From Helopsaltes ochotensis (taxonomy: Eukaryota; Chordata; Aves; Passeriformes; Locustellidae): DNA of 64,000 bases. The notes under the pieces are model-generated. The model did not search any database. It saw only the letters and a program-made list of their open reading frames with translations, and was not told where the DNA came from. Numbering within the stretch: position 1 is the stretch's first letter; every line of letters starts with the position of its first letter. The stretch is from contig VXBM01000096.1 of assembly GCA_013400155.1 (NCBI GenBank), positions 408,663 to 472,662 on the forward strand, in the 5' to 3' direction. This document shows positions 35,841 through 46,164 of the stretch, piece by piece. The translations under genes were made by a program, and so were the position numbers.

Positions 35841-36965
35841 AACCTGCACCTGACAAGTACCTCCTTTCGGGCATTTGTAGAGAGTGAGAAGCTCCCACCT
35901 CAGCCTCCTCCTGGTTGTGGTGTAAATTAGCATCCCTGCCCTGAAACCAGCCTGGCTGCAAAAAGCTACAGTGCTCAAATTCTCATGGCAAGGGAAAATT
36001 CACGTCTTTGTCAAAACCACTTGCATGGAACCATGTGCATGTAAGAGCTCAGGTTTTCTGCTCCCAGCCCATCACAAATTGACACCCAGCCTTATGGCCT
36101 TTTTTTCATGGGAATGGATGGATGAATTGCCTGGTACTGGGCTGGAGAATAGTGAACACTCATGGGGGAGGGCACGAGCATGCCAGGGGCAAGACTACAT
36201 GGAATGTTCCAGTGGGGAGTGATGATGCAGCACCTGGTGATGGGGCTGTGGGTTTGTGTTATAGCCCCAAGAGTCCTTGTCCTGAAAGATCTGAGTTCTC
36301 ATGCTTCTGGAGCCCAGCTGGGCACAAGCAAGGGGCTGGATCTGCTTTCAGGGTAACACTCTGCAATAAACCCTTTAGCAGGTGGGAACCTGCTGTACAA
36401 ACATAGCCACACACTATGGCCAATGCTATCAGATTCTCAGTGTCACTGACAAAGCAGCAACACTTCACACAGAAAGTATTTAGTGGGTGTCAGAAGAAAA
36501 GTTACCAACAAAGCAGAGAAGAGCAAGGTAATGGTTGCAGCTCATCTGTATGCTCCCAGGCTGGGGGTCCTCAGGAGTGATGGGAGAGAAAGAGCAGGAG
36601 CAAACCATTGAGGGCCTGTGGGGCCAGGGGTTGGGGGAGATGCCATTTCTGCACCACAATCCTGTTACACCTCACCCTCTACATGAGCATCCCATGCAAA
36701 TGTGCTTGGATATAACATTTCCTACTATCCTGGTTCCCAGGAGCTGCCAGCTGGCATTAGCATGAAAAAATGTCAGTCACAGGGGTCCAATGGGTTTGGG
36801 AGCCTCAGCCCACATGAACAATGCAACCAAAGGAGCCAGGGGGATAAGTGGTGAGCACAGGGAGACAGCTCACCCACCAGTCCAGCCTCACCTCCCCTGT
36901 CCTCCTCTCCCACACCCAGCCTGGTGGGTCTCTGGCCTCGACTACCCCACTTCAAGGGGGAGAGC
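35841..36965. other. Intergenic DNA, no feature seen
   Basis: Unique sequence between the CR1 copy and the likely poly(A) signal of the ITIM tail exon. No convincing exon on either strand. Confidence 0.5.
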
Positions 36966-36971
36966 TTTATT
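36966..36971 (-). terminator. Poly(A) signal AATAAA downstream of the ITIM tail exon
   Basis: TTTATT on the plus strand reads AATAAA on the minus strand, about 256 bases past the stop codon of the tyrosine-motif exon (37229-37227). It supports that exon having been a true terminal exon. Confidence 0.55.
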
Positions 36972-37350
36972 CCCAGCACCACTGCTGTAGAGATGAGGAC
37001 TCCAAATTGCATTTGAAAAGAGATGACTTTATCTTCAACCCTCTCTATGCCTCTACACAGCCTCATCCTCTCTGATATTGCTTCAAAGAAACATCCAAGT
37101 CTCAGAGAGCAACAGCTCTGCTGTCGAGCTGGCTCCTGCCTGAGCAGACCACCAACCCCATGTCCTCTGTGCAAGTCTTGCTGGTGCTGCCAGCAGCAGA
37201 AGCAGCCCATGGGGCCGGGTGCTTGTTTATCTCCCCCACACTGTGCTGCAGAGCTCTTCACTGGGCCGTGGAGCTGATGGCACTTTGGCATAGATCTGCT
37301 TCTGCTGCGGCACAGGCTTCTGGACTCTGGCATATAACGCCTCAGTTTCC

Positions 37351-37356
37351 TCTTCC
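37351..37356. repeat. Target-site duplication TCTTCC, left copy
   Basis: Six bases directly before the LTR terminus TGTCTTGG, identical to 38239-38244. Confidence 0.85.
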
Positions 37357-38238
37357 TGTCTTGGTTTGAAAGACAGGTATCTGTTAGGGAGGGCAGGACC
37401 TCCCTTTGGAATGGAGAACTTGAATCTCTTCTCTCCAAATTATTATAATTTAGAAAATTAAAGGGGCTTTCAGGCAGAGGTGTGGGGATAGGAATAACAG
37501 TTCTTTACTAATATGTATAACAAGATAAACAAACAACAACTACAGCATTAACAGTAAATACAACCAGGGACCTTGAGAGGCTTTGCTTCACAAAGCCTAG
37601 GGCAGTCTGATTCTGGTGTGGCACTCCAAGAACACTAAGCTAGAACAGTGGAAAATCCTGGGCTGGTGGGGGAGATGAGGAGCTTTGTCGGTGATAGCTG
37701 GAGAAGCAGGGGTGTCCTGGCAGGGCCACAGCGCAGTGAAAAACCCCAAACCAGTGCCGAGGAAGCAGCAGCGGTGGGACAGCGCTGGCCCAGTTCCAGC
37801 AGGGCAGGAGGAGGCAGCTCAGAGTTCCGACGCTCACAAGGAGATGATGGCAGATTCCTCAGGACCAGGCCCGGTGGTGATGATGACCTCCTCCTGACAC
37901 CCTGTTAGTTTGGGTGGTGGTAGTGGTCCAGATGAAGCAGTCTAGTTGAAGCAGTGATCTCGTAGAGAAGGTCTGGTAGCCTTTGTCCTCCGCGAAAATC
38001 CAGTGGATAAGGGGGGTCCCAACTCCCACATTATACCCAGGTGAGAATGCTTGGCTCCTTCCTCTGGGTGGAGCATATCACAATGGGATGATATCATTCT
38101 ATGAGTCATGCACTGGGTCCTTGATTGCCCATTAACAGAGATAGCTCCTGGAGGGAGTTATCTATGAGTCATGCAGCAAGGCATTGATGGGCCCATTAAC
38201 AGTTCATGAAGGCGGTGATAGAATAGATTTTGGGCACA
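37357..38238 (-). mobile_element. Solo LTR of an endogenous retrovirus, likely ERVK-type
   Basis: An 882-bp element with TG...CA ends: plus strand begins TGTCTTGGTTTGAAAGACAG and ends TTTTGGGCACA. It is flanked by a perfect 6-bp direct repeat, the length typical of class II (ERVK, betaretrovirus-like) integration. The sense strand is minus: reading that way there are ATGACTCAT AP-1-like sites, a GGTATAATG TATA-like box (near 38035) and a 3' end ...AACCAAGACA. There is no internal retroviral sequence, so it arose by LTR-LTR recombination. It lies in a host receptor exon in the same orientation and could supply a promoter or a premature transcript end. Confidence 0.85.
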
Positions 38239-38244
38239 TCTTCC
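38239..38244. repeat. Target-site duplication TCTTCC, right copy
   Basis: Six bases directly after the LTR terminus GGGCACA, identical to 37351-37356. Confidence 0.85.
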
Positions 38245-38549
38245 ATTGTAACCTAGTACACTTCCAAAGGCTGGGAAAGGAGGGAGATAAACAAGACATC
38301 CTTTGTGGGGCTGCTTCAGGCAAACACAGTCTGCTGGAACTTCCCTGTGATGTTTTAAGCACCCAGGAGCAGCTACAGGGACTGGAGAGGGAACCCACAT
38401 TAGACAGGGTCACTTGCAGCGTAATTTGACATTTCCCTTTGCAGCCCTCTCCTTCCCCACCCAGCCCATTCTGCTGCCCATTCTGTCACCCACCCACTTC
38501 AGTTTTCCTCCCACTGCCTCCAGCTTGGCAGTGCTTGGCATTCTCCTAC

Positions 38550-38684
38550 CTGAGCACTTGGCCTGATCTCTGTGTACTCCACCAGGGGCGTTTCCAGGCA
38601 GCGGAAAGCCTCAGCATTGCTGTACTGGTTCTCGGTCACGCTAGTGTCGTGGTTAATGTCCGCATAGATCAAGGCTTCTGCTCC
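38550..38684 (-). CDS. ITIM-bearing cytoplasmic-tail exon of an inhibitory receptor
   Basis: An exact 45-codon minus-strand exon with a CTTCTCCATCAG acceptor, a CAG/GTAGGA donor and phase 0 at both ends. It encodes two consensus ITIMs, L-I-Y-A-D-I and V-E-Y-T-E-I (I/V/L-x-Y-x-x-I/V/L), plus N-Q-Y-S-N-A. ITIMs recruit SHP phosphatases and mark inhibitory leukocyte receptors. An alternative acceptor four bases in (38680) would join in phase to the exon at 39287-39245. It is most simply the tail of CD300-like gene A on the same strand upstream, but the joining exon is not found. Another lost receptor is possible. Confidence 0.7.
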
Positions 38685-39244
38685 CTGATGGAGAAGGATG
38701 ATCTCGTACCCTGCTGCCACTCCCTGCCTGCATCCACAGGGGTGGCAGTATCTCCCACCCTGTTGCCTGTCCTGATGGGTGCTGAGATGGCTGCAGAGGC
38801 ACTGGGTGGAAATAAAAATTCAAGCAAGGGATGGCTCAACATTCCCCAGGGGCATTCTAGTGACACCAGCCCCTCCTCAAGAGCTGGCAGAAAATATCAG
38901 AAAATACTTTCCAAGCAGCAAACACGGAGCAGCTACCCTGCAGCCACTTCAGATGTACTTTGCTGCAGGTTCCCAAGGCTATTTCACCCATAGAAGCAGC
39001 TCCCATGCTTGGAGAACCTTGGAGAAAAACCTCTCAGCTCAATCCTAAATTCCTTTCCCAGGAATACTCTGATAGTCACACAAAGTCCCTGGTTCTGTCT
39101 TTCTGTTGGTGAAGGGAGCCCAAAGGATCCCTTCCAGCCTAAAGCGCCACGAACCTGGCTGAAACTGAACCATGGTGCAGTGTTTCCCCTCTCTATGTGA
39201 ACTTTGGGGCACAGAATCCCAAGAACTCATGAGGTTTTCCTTAC

Positions 39245-39287
39245 TGTAGGTGACATGCTGCGAGTCCTGTCCATCTCTATGGCTGCT
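39245..39287 (-). CDS. Possible additional cytoplasmic-tail exon
   Basis: A 43-base minus-strand candidate with CTTTCCAG acceptor and TACA/GTAAGG donor. One frame reads SSHRDGQDSQHVTY and, spliced to 38680, continues TEALIYADI, giving a V-T-Y-T-E-A tyrosine motif. The other open frame, spliced to 38684, has no tyrosine. Small exons with one tyrosine motif each are the usual layout of CD300-type tails. It is short, so chance cannot be excluded. Confidence 0.45.
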
Positions 39288-39599
39288 CTGGAAAGGGCTG
39301 GATGAAGCACAGATGTAGCTGGGCATGAATGAAAACAGAAGAAAAGGAATGTATTGAAAAACTGCACTGCCACTACAAATCTTGCCATAAAACAGGACAG
39401 GAACATGACACTCCATGAACCATCTAAACTGGAGCAGTTCTCAAATAAAGCCACCCCATCTGCAGCTGCAATGTCTCCTCCTATCCCCATTCTTCATACT
39501 GGCCTTAAACTTTGCATCAAGCCTAGTGTAAGCCTGGCCCATTGTATTGTTTTGGCATGGATGGTAAAAAACAATTAGTGATCTTCTTTAAAACTGACA

Positions 39600-40140
39600 G
39601 ACAGATTTGGCCAATTGGATACAAGTGTACACCTCTGGGACACACGGTTTAAATTCAGGGGATTTTTTGGGAGGCTGCCCTCTTACGCTCATGGCCTGGC
39701 AGAAGGTAACATCGAGGGGGGCAGCAGCGGGATCCGGCTTAGGCCCCGCTGCCCCGGGTGGCCGGGCCAGGCCCAGCCGGGCTCTCCCGCTGCTGCAGCC
39801 CCAGTGGAGCCGAGCCGGCTCCCCCCACCCCCGAGCCTGGTAGCTGCCGGCAAGAAAAGGGGGGGCAGCCACAGCTGTTAACATCCAGCAGATCCTGGCA
39901 CCACCGGCTGGGCCGAGGGAAATGTCCCCCGGCCCACCCCCCCCCAGAAAGCAGCACCGAGCCCAGACTGGGCCAGGCCCACCCCCATAAGAAGGAGGGG
40001 TGGAGAGGGGGAAGAAGCCCAGGCACACAGGGGATCCTGGACACCATTTCCGAGCTTTCCTCACTCGCCTGGATTCGGGATTTTTGCAGCTGCCGCCCCA
40101 GCAGAGACCACATGACCATCTGCAGGCCTGGGTGAGAAAT
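39600..40140. other. Isolated GC-rich island
   Basis: A GC-rich block (39710-40110) within AT-rich, LTR-laden DNA, with open frames on both strands. A CTG/GTGAGA donor-like string sits at about 40129 on the plus strand. No protein family is recognised. It could be a promoter with a non-coding first exon or part of a retroelement. Confidence 0.35.
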
Positions 40141-40144
40141 GTTA

Positions 40145-41770
40145 ATTCTTTCTTAACCTAGCCTGAGACTTAAAAACTCTAACCCTTCTCAAAAAGAGAG
40201 GAAAGAACAAACTGGAGATATGTAAAGGGACAATATGAAGATAATAAAGTCAGTAAAGGAAGAGTGACTGTGGGTTGTTTAGCTTAGCAAGGACCACACA
40301 GGACACTCGATGAGGAGAAGGACCCAAAAGAGGGCTTTTGTTTATTCTTTCTTTCTTAAGTAGACCGCAGGTCCATGCTAGGGATTGGATGAGAAGGTGA
40401 ACACCTCTCATCTCCAACTGGTCCAGCTGACAGTCAGTCAGTACAATTTGCATCTAAAGGTATGTGATGTTTACCAATCCATTTCTTAAAACAAACCTTA
40501 TCTTATAGATACACCAGCGTGGGAATAGCAAAGCACTGCCTAAACATTGAGAATTCTGACTCCACTCTAAAAGCTAAGAAACGCATCAGAAAGGCTGCAA
40601 AAATTAGGGCAACAAGTGACTTCTTAAGTAAAAGAGATGACAAGCTGCCTTAGTTCTAGGCTGAAAATCTCCTTTGATTTTGTGGTTACAGACTGTAATA
40701 TGAATATGGTAGAGCATTCCTTTAAATCGTGGATAATATGCACTTGGGGAGATGATTTTGTGGTTTTAAGCAAAGGCATCTGTGATTTTACTGAGTGTTA
40801 TAAATAAGTGCAATTAGTGTTTGATTTAATATAATTATTTGTTGGATTAATATAATTTGTGTTGTATTTTAATATCGGTTAGTATATAAAATCAGGTTTG
40901 GGCTAGGACAAGGTTCCTAGGTGAGGTCAGACAGGCAGGCATATTCTTATCAGGAGAAGCCCACGATTCAGAAACCTCATTAACATGTTAACAAGAAGAT
41001 TGTCTAGGGTCTGAAGAGACCAAGGGAAGAGGCCATACAGCTGTGCCAGTCCCGGCTCAAAGGTGCTGGTGTGTCATCACCTAAGTGAATAGAAAAAGGG
41101 AGATGTTTTGTCTCTCCTGAACTCCGGTATCTGGCTTCACATCAGCGGAGACTTGGGTCATCAGGAGGGGATCACCAGCACTATGAATATAAATTACTTC
41201 TTTTCAGAAGCTCTCTCCAAAAGAAGTATTCTCTTTTCAGACACCATCGAACCAAAAATCCGCTTCTCAGAACACATCACCGGTGGATATTAACTGGAAT
41301 ATTTTCTTTTCAGAGGTCATCTCCCACAGAAAAATAACCAAGTGTTTCCCTTTCCAGAACGGTCCTTTTTCCAATATAGAGATGAAAGACTCACTCTGTT
41401 GAGTGACAGACCAAACAGAAAAAGTATAAAAACAGGCCCCAAAAGGGGTCTGCTTTCGTGAATCATAGAGGGGACCCTCTTTGGTCTGCTTTGATTCACC
41501 CAACACCGATTGCCTGGTTCGAAGTTGTGCTAGTTTGTGGTTTTCAAAATTGTTATCAGTTTTAAATTGATGTTCTAAATTTCTTATTAAAATTGTTAAT
41601 AAATAGTTTAAATTGTTTATCAATTATGGATTGGTGACTTCATTTATAATACTGAATATTAAAATAAAAACTGTGATCTGGTGATCCTGTGAGATGTTTG
41701 AACAGAGATGAGAAGAAACCTCAGCACCAGTGAAGAAGAAGATATTTGCTTCCTTAAGATGAAAAAGCCG
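40145..41770 (+). mobile_element. AT-rich LTR-like sequence (boundaries unclear)
   Basis: Features of a retroviral LTR on the plus strand: a TATA-like AGTATAAAAACAGG near 41427, AATAAATAG near 41598, and repeated TTTCAGA motifs. No retroviral protein frame remains. I could not pair termini or find a target duplication, so the extent is approximate and more than one element may be nested here. Confidence 0.45.
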
Positions 41771-41774
41771 TTAT

Positions 41775-42310
41775 TGTAAAGCTGTGCTGTTGGGTTCTGT
41801 TATTTAACCTGTTTTTCTGTATGTTAAATTACCTTGTTTTCAGTTCTCTAAAGAAACCCCTCCCTTGCCCCTTTTTCCCGGTCAATCTCCCTCACCCCTT
41901 CCTCAACGGCCTGTCTGTCACTCAGTTGCTGCTCGCAGTTTCCAGAAGAGTCGGCAGAAAGGCTTCGAGTCATTAGAGGAAGGCTGGGAAAATCTCTCAA
42001 TTAAGATCGTCATTTGTTACCCCAGTTATCCATCAAGCCCTATTCTCTCCCCTGGTTATCCCCCATTGGTTGTTGTTGTACCCCTCCCTCTGTTCCTCCC
42101 CTGGGATAAAAGAGCCAGGTTATCAGTCTGGGCGTGTCTCCAAGACAACTGATTGTCTGGAACACAGGCTCTCTCTCCCTGGAGAGAGAAATAAAGTTTC
42201 AGACTGTACATTCTCTTTGAGCCCACTCCTCCTTCGCCATTGACGCTAACGTCTCTTCAGTGCAGAGAGAGAAAAGAAAAGAACCCACGTCAGCTCCCCA
42301 AATCACTGGT
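41775..42310 (+). mobile_element. Second LTR-like sequence with TATA box and poly(A) signal
   Basis: On the plus strand a CTGGGATAAAAGAGCC TATA region (near 42102) is followed about 90 bp later by AATAAAGTTTCAGACTG (42191). That spacing is typical of the U3-R boundary and poly(A) site of retroviral LTRs. Ends are not resolved: TGTAAAGC (41775) or TGTGCTGTTGG (41783) may be the left terminus. Confidence 0.6.
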
Positions 42311-42890
42311 TTGGAGGGGTTTTCCCTAGTACTGCTCTGCTGTGTTTAGCTAGCCTGGGTGAACAGAGTGGACACTCTGTAGAGAATACTGCGTCACTGT
42401 GCATCTTTAAAAGCAGTGTGAGTCAATGGCCCATATGTAGTCATGGGAAAGGCTACATGATTAGGAGGTCCACAATTGTAGAATCCTGGGTGAGCTGCTT
42501 TTGTGGGGGTTAGCAGCCACAAACAGACTGTGTCTCTTGTGGAAAGTTACCATAACAATAGGGGATCTTCTCTCTCAAAGACTGAATGAAAGTCTATTTT
42601 AAAAGTGGTACTGACCAAGAGTTCTGAGTTCTGTCTCTTTACATTGTTTGTGGGAAAATAAACTGTTGGTAGGGAAGAGAGTGGTGCTTTTGAAAGTTTC
42701 AATATTTTTTTCTCTTTTTAGTGTGTGTTAATAAATCTGACTGGTTTTTTGTCTTTAGGTTAAGCCTGTTTTGCCTTTATTCTAATCCTATTCCACAGCG
42801 GAAAAATATTTAGATCACTACACTCAATTTAGCCAACAAAATTCAGTGAACGTGAAACCACTACATCTTTTGGTGTTTCTGTCTGGTTGC
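42311..42890 (+). mobile_element. Further LTR-like sequence downstream of the second LTR
   Basis: AT-rich, with AAATAAACTG near 42656 and TTAATAAATCTGACTGG near 42729 followed by a T-rich tail and ...CCACAGCGG. It looks like the R-U5 part of another bird ERV LTR. No coding content. Confidence 0.4.
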
Positions 42891-43007
42891 GAATTTTAAA
42901 CCTTTACACCCATACAAGTGAGCCCATCTAGAGAAGCTGATGGTGCCCAGACAAACTCAAGCAGATTCTGTGACCACCCACCACAGCAGCACCCACCACA
43001 AGGGTTG

Positions 43008-45616
43008 TCATTCCCTCTTCCCAGGTGACAACATCCATGGGATGGTCCCACTGCTCCCGTGAGGGAAGGAGACCTCCTTGGTGGAGGTCTCAATGATGGA
43101 CTGAGGAACTGGATGGATCAGGAAAGGAACGGGGGAGGAAAAAGAAACAGAGGGAAAAATAAGGGAAGCAGGGCAGGCTCTGCTTCTTGTTACAGACACA
43201 GGAGGTGTGTGACACTGACAACTTCACTCACCCTTCTTCCGGGACAGTATTACCAGAACACAAGCAGCCACAGCAAGCAAAAAAAGAACCACAAGGATGG
43301 CTGGAGTGAGGATGTGCTCAACCATGTTCAAGCTGCAAGAATGAAAGAGTTTATGTTGTCATACTTCTCAGGATGACCCAGCATGAGGCAGGGTTGCAGG
43401 AAGCAGCTGTGGGTGACACAGGAAGTAGCTGTGCATGGCAGGACTTGCCCATCACAGCAGGCGTGAGATGGTCAGGCTGCCAACTAGGCATGGAGCAGAG
43501 CAAAAAAGGCAGAAGAAAATGACACTTGGGTCTTAGAGCCTCTGTGTCTTCAGTAATTTAAGGATGGGTACTTGCATTTGCTCTGGTTTAACTCCACTCT
43601 TTGTTAACCTTGTTTGTAATGAGTAAGCAGGAAAAGTCAGTGAGACAGCACACCCTTGTGTGTGCTGAGGGGGAGTCTCAGCTTTGTCTGCTGCTGGCAT
43701 CACCTGCCACAGGCAGAAGAGAAGGGGGGGAAGATCTAAAAGATCTAACACACTGGTTTCATGCTTTTCCAACTGTCTCAGCCAGGCTGTGTGTGACTAC
43801 AAAGAACAGGACACTGGGCAGCACTTGACTTCCTACAAACAGTCTCACTGAGTTTTGGGGAAGGAAATGGGGTTGGTGTTGCAGGCAAAACCCACTTCTC
43901 CCATGTGACTAGAGGCACTGGAATTACAGTCATAGAATTAGAGAACGATTTGAATCAGAAGGGACCTTAAGGATCATCCAGTTCCAACCCTGTGCCATGG
44001 GAAGGGACACCTTCCACTAGGCCAGGTTGCTTTGAACAGCCTGACCTTGAACACTTCCAGAGATGGGGCATCCACAACATCTCTGGGCAACCTGTGCCAG
44101 GACCACACCACCCTCACAGGGAAGAATTTTTCCATGTGGAGTGGTCTCTAAAGGCAAAAATAGGAGGTCTGGATCCTTAAGGGAGGTGTAAAGAGCCTGA
44201 TGGTAGCAGGGCTCTAGCTGCACCAGAGAGCCCATGGAGAAAAGTGGCTGCTGTAGGCAGAAGATGCTACTCACAGTTGAGGGGTGGAATAATTTGATGT
44301 TAATTGCACAATTTCCCCCTGGGAAACTGTCTGTGTGCAGTCTGTTACAGAGAGAATAAGATCAGAGAACGTGGTGGTCGTGTCGGTCAATGATGGGAGG
44401 TTGGAAGAAGCTGTAACAAAAAGAGGAGAGGCTTGGTTGATCTCTGTGGGGTAAAATGCTGTGGGTTTTGCAGTGAGTTAGAAGTGACCTATGTGCTGTC
44501 ACAACAGGAGAAGGTGGGTCCCCTCTGCCACATCCAGAGGACATATCTTGAGGTCAGAGGACTGTAAGACCCTTCCTCTGCCCAGAAGGCTTTTCATAGT
44601 CTCAGTCCCCTCCCAAACATACACAAAACAGATTCACCCTGCAAAAATGGGGTCTGGGCACCCCATTCCCAGTTTAGTACTAACACAACACCACCACATA
44701 TATATTGCTCTGCTATACAGGCTGATCCCTGGCAAGGAAATGGAGAGGGAAGCTTCCTAAGCCCAGGGCCTGGTGCCCAGAGGTGCTGCCTTGTCCCAAG
44801 TGGGAAATGGGGCAGCACAGTGCAATGAGTAACACCCCAGTGTTATACAGTAAAGCAAGGGGGGCACAGTAAGAGCTAATGAGGAAGAAAATTGAACACA
44901 GAGAGCACAGTGCACCTCAGTGATAGAGACGGCCGATCCTGGGGTGCCAAGAAGGGGCTCTGGGGAGAGCTGAGAATAGGGAATGAGTGATAGTGGCACC
45001 TAGTGCACGCTGATGACACACCCTGGGGCTGTCCCATCAGCACCAGGCTGCTCCCATTGCACCCCCTGCTCCAAGCAGCTGGAGGGGGATACATCCATGC
45101 TGGACCTGGGGACCTGCAACCCGTTAAGTACTGACCTGAGACCACGATCACCTTCACAGCAGCACTCTCATCATACCGTAATATTCCTGTTCTCACCCCA
45201 CAGTGGAAGGTGCCCACGTCCTCCTTGGACAGACCATCCACGGTCACCGTGATTACCCGGTGTGTGCGGTTGTCCCGGATGGAGAACCGGCCCTGCAGCA
45301 CCTCAGGCTCTGACTCCGAGGTGATGATGATGTCGTTTTTACAGGTACCAAAATATTCACTCGGTTTGCACCAGAATTTCGGAAACTTCTCCCGGCCCGG
45401 CTGGTACGTGCAGGTGACCGACAGAGAATCCCCCAGGAATCCCCGCACGGTGCCGGGTCCCGTCACTGCCCCGCAGCCTGTGGAGACACACGGAGCCCCG
45501 GGAGCGCTGCCGCCGCACCGACACCTCCCGCCCGACGGGGCCACCCCGGCAGTCGGGGGCTTCGACGCAACCTTACCGGGAAGCAGCGCCCAGGCGAGCA
45601 GAGGCAGGAGCTGCAT
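43008..45616 (-). CDS. CD300/CMRF35-like receptor, gene A (uncharged membrane segment)
   Basis: Exons on the minus strand: 45616-45577 signal peptide (MQLLPLLAWALLPG), 45477-45136 V-type Ig domain, 44410-44275 stalk, 43332-43232 membrane exon and 43108-43008 short tail, about 240 residues. The V domain has the CD300 pattern: SVTCTYQPGREKFPKFWCKP, a second Cys in YFGTC forming the extra disulfide, RFSIRDNRTH with an N-glycosylation site, and EDVGTFHCGV. The membrane segment ILTPAILVVLFLLAVAACVLVIL has no charged residue, unlike adaptor-dependent members. The 43108 exon ends at TGA after 33 codons and carries no ITIM. Same-strand exons further on (39287, 38684, 38252) do, so a long inhibitory isoform is plausible but not proven. 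The CD300 family reads lipids and regulates myeloid cells. I give no symbol because bird CD300 genes are not one-to-one with human ones. Confidence 0.85.
43930..44140 (-). repeat. CR1 LINE 3' fragment
   Basis: In an intron of CD300-like gene A: GTCATAGAATTAGAGAACGA ... GACCTTAAGGATCATCCAGT ... CCATGGGAAGGGACACCTTC ... CTGTGCCAGGACCACACCAC, in reverse orientation. Confidence 0.92.
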
Positions 45617-46164
45617 GGCCTCTCCGAGACGCCGGGGCTCCGCGTGCTGCCGCTCCCGGTTCCTCTCGGCGGAGCCCGGCCCGCCCCGGCCCACCCCGTT
45701 GGGGAGGAGCGCGGGGATCCCCGGGATTGCTGGACAGCGGGGGCCGCCGAAGAGACGAGGGGAGGGGGGCGCGGGAGCGTTTGTTGGAGCCGGCGGGGCA
45801 AGCAGCATGGGCCCGGCGGGGCCCCGGTGCTGCCCTCGCTCCGCCCGTGCCGTCGGGACCGGACCAGTCCCGGGTCGAGCCGCGCCGGCCGGGACCGTGG
45901 GGTACCACAGGCTGACCCAGAGCACGGCCACGCTCATGGCCAGCAGCGTCAGCAGCTGCAGCCTGGCCAGCACTGGGAAATTGCGGAAAGTGCTGCCGGT
46001 CTCCTGAGGAGCGTCCGGCGAGTGTGTCGGGGTTGCAGATGCGGAGGAAGGACGGATGCAGCGGGTGCCAGAAGGGCACCGTGTTCCCGTCACGCACAGG
46101 TTGAAACCTCCTCCCGCAGTCTGGCCCCAGACCCTCAACGTGGTTCCTATGGGGAAAGCGTGCA

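Larger units (their letters stand above)
37227..38252 (-). pseudogene. Terminal tyrosine-motif tail exon, split by a solo LTR
   Basis: Minus-strand coding sequence that ends at TAA (37229-37227). From the right it starts after a TACTAG acceptor (38252), reads VTMEE, and meets the LTR target duplication. It resumes at 37350 and runs through ALYARVQKPVPQQKQIYAKV and a short Ser/Pro tail. Leaving out the LTR and one target copy, the frame is continuous and in phase with the exon at 38684-38550. Both tyrosines sit in Y-x-x-V contexts, resembling ITIMs but lacking the usual Ile/Val/Leu/Ser two residues before Tyr. A better pyrimidine tract ends at CCCAG (38271); if that acceptor is used, frame 0 meets TAG after five codons. 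So the exon may have been decaying before or after the insertion, or the weaker acceptor is used. Confidence 0.6.

Noticed and set aside
37640..37908. Small open frames on both strands within the solo LTR
   Set aside because: LTRs of this type do not encode proteins here, and no conserved retroviral domain is present.
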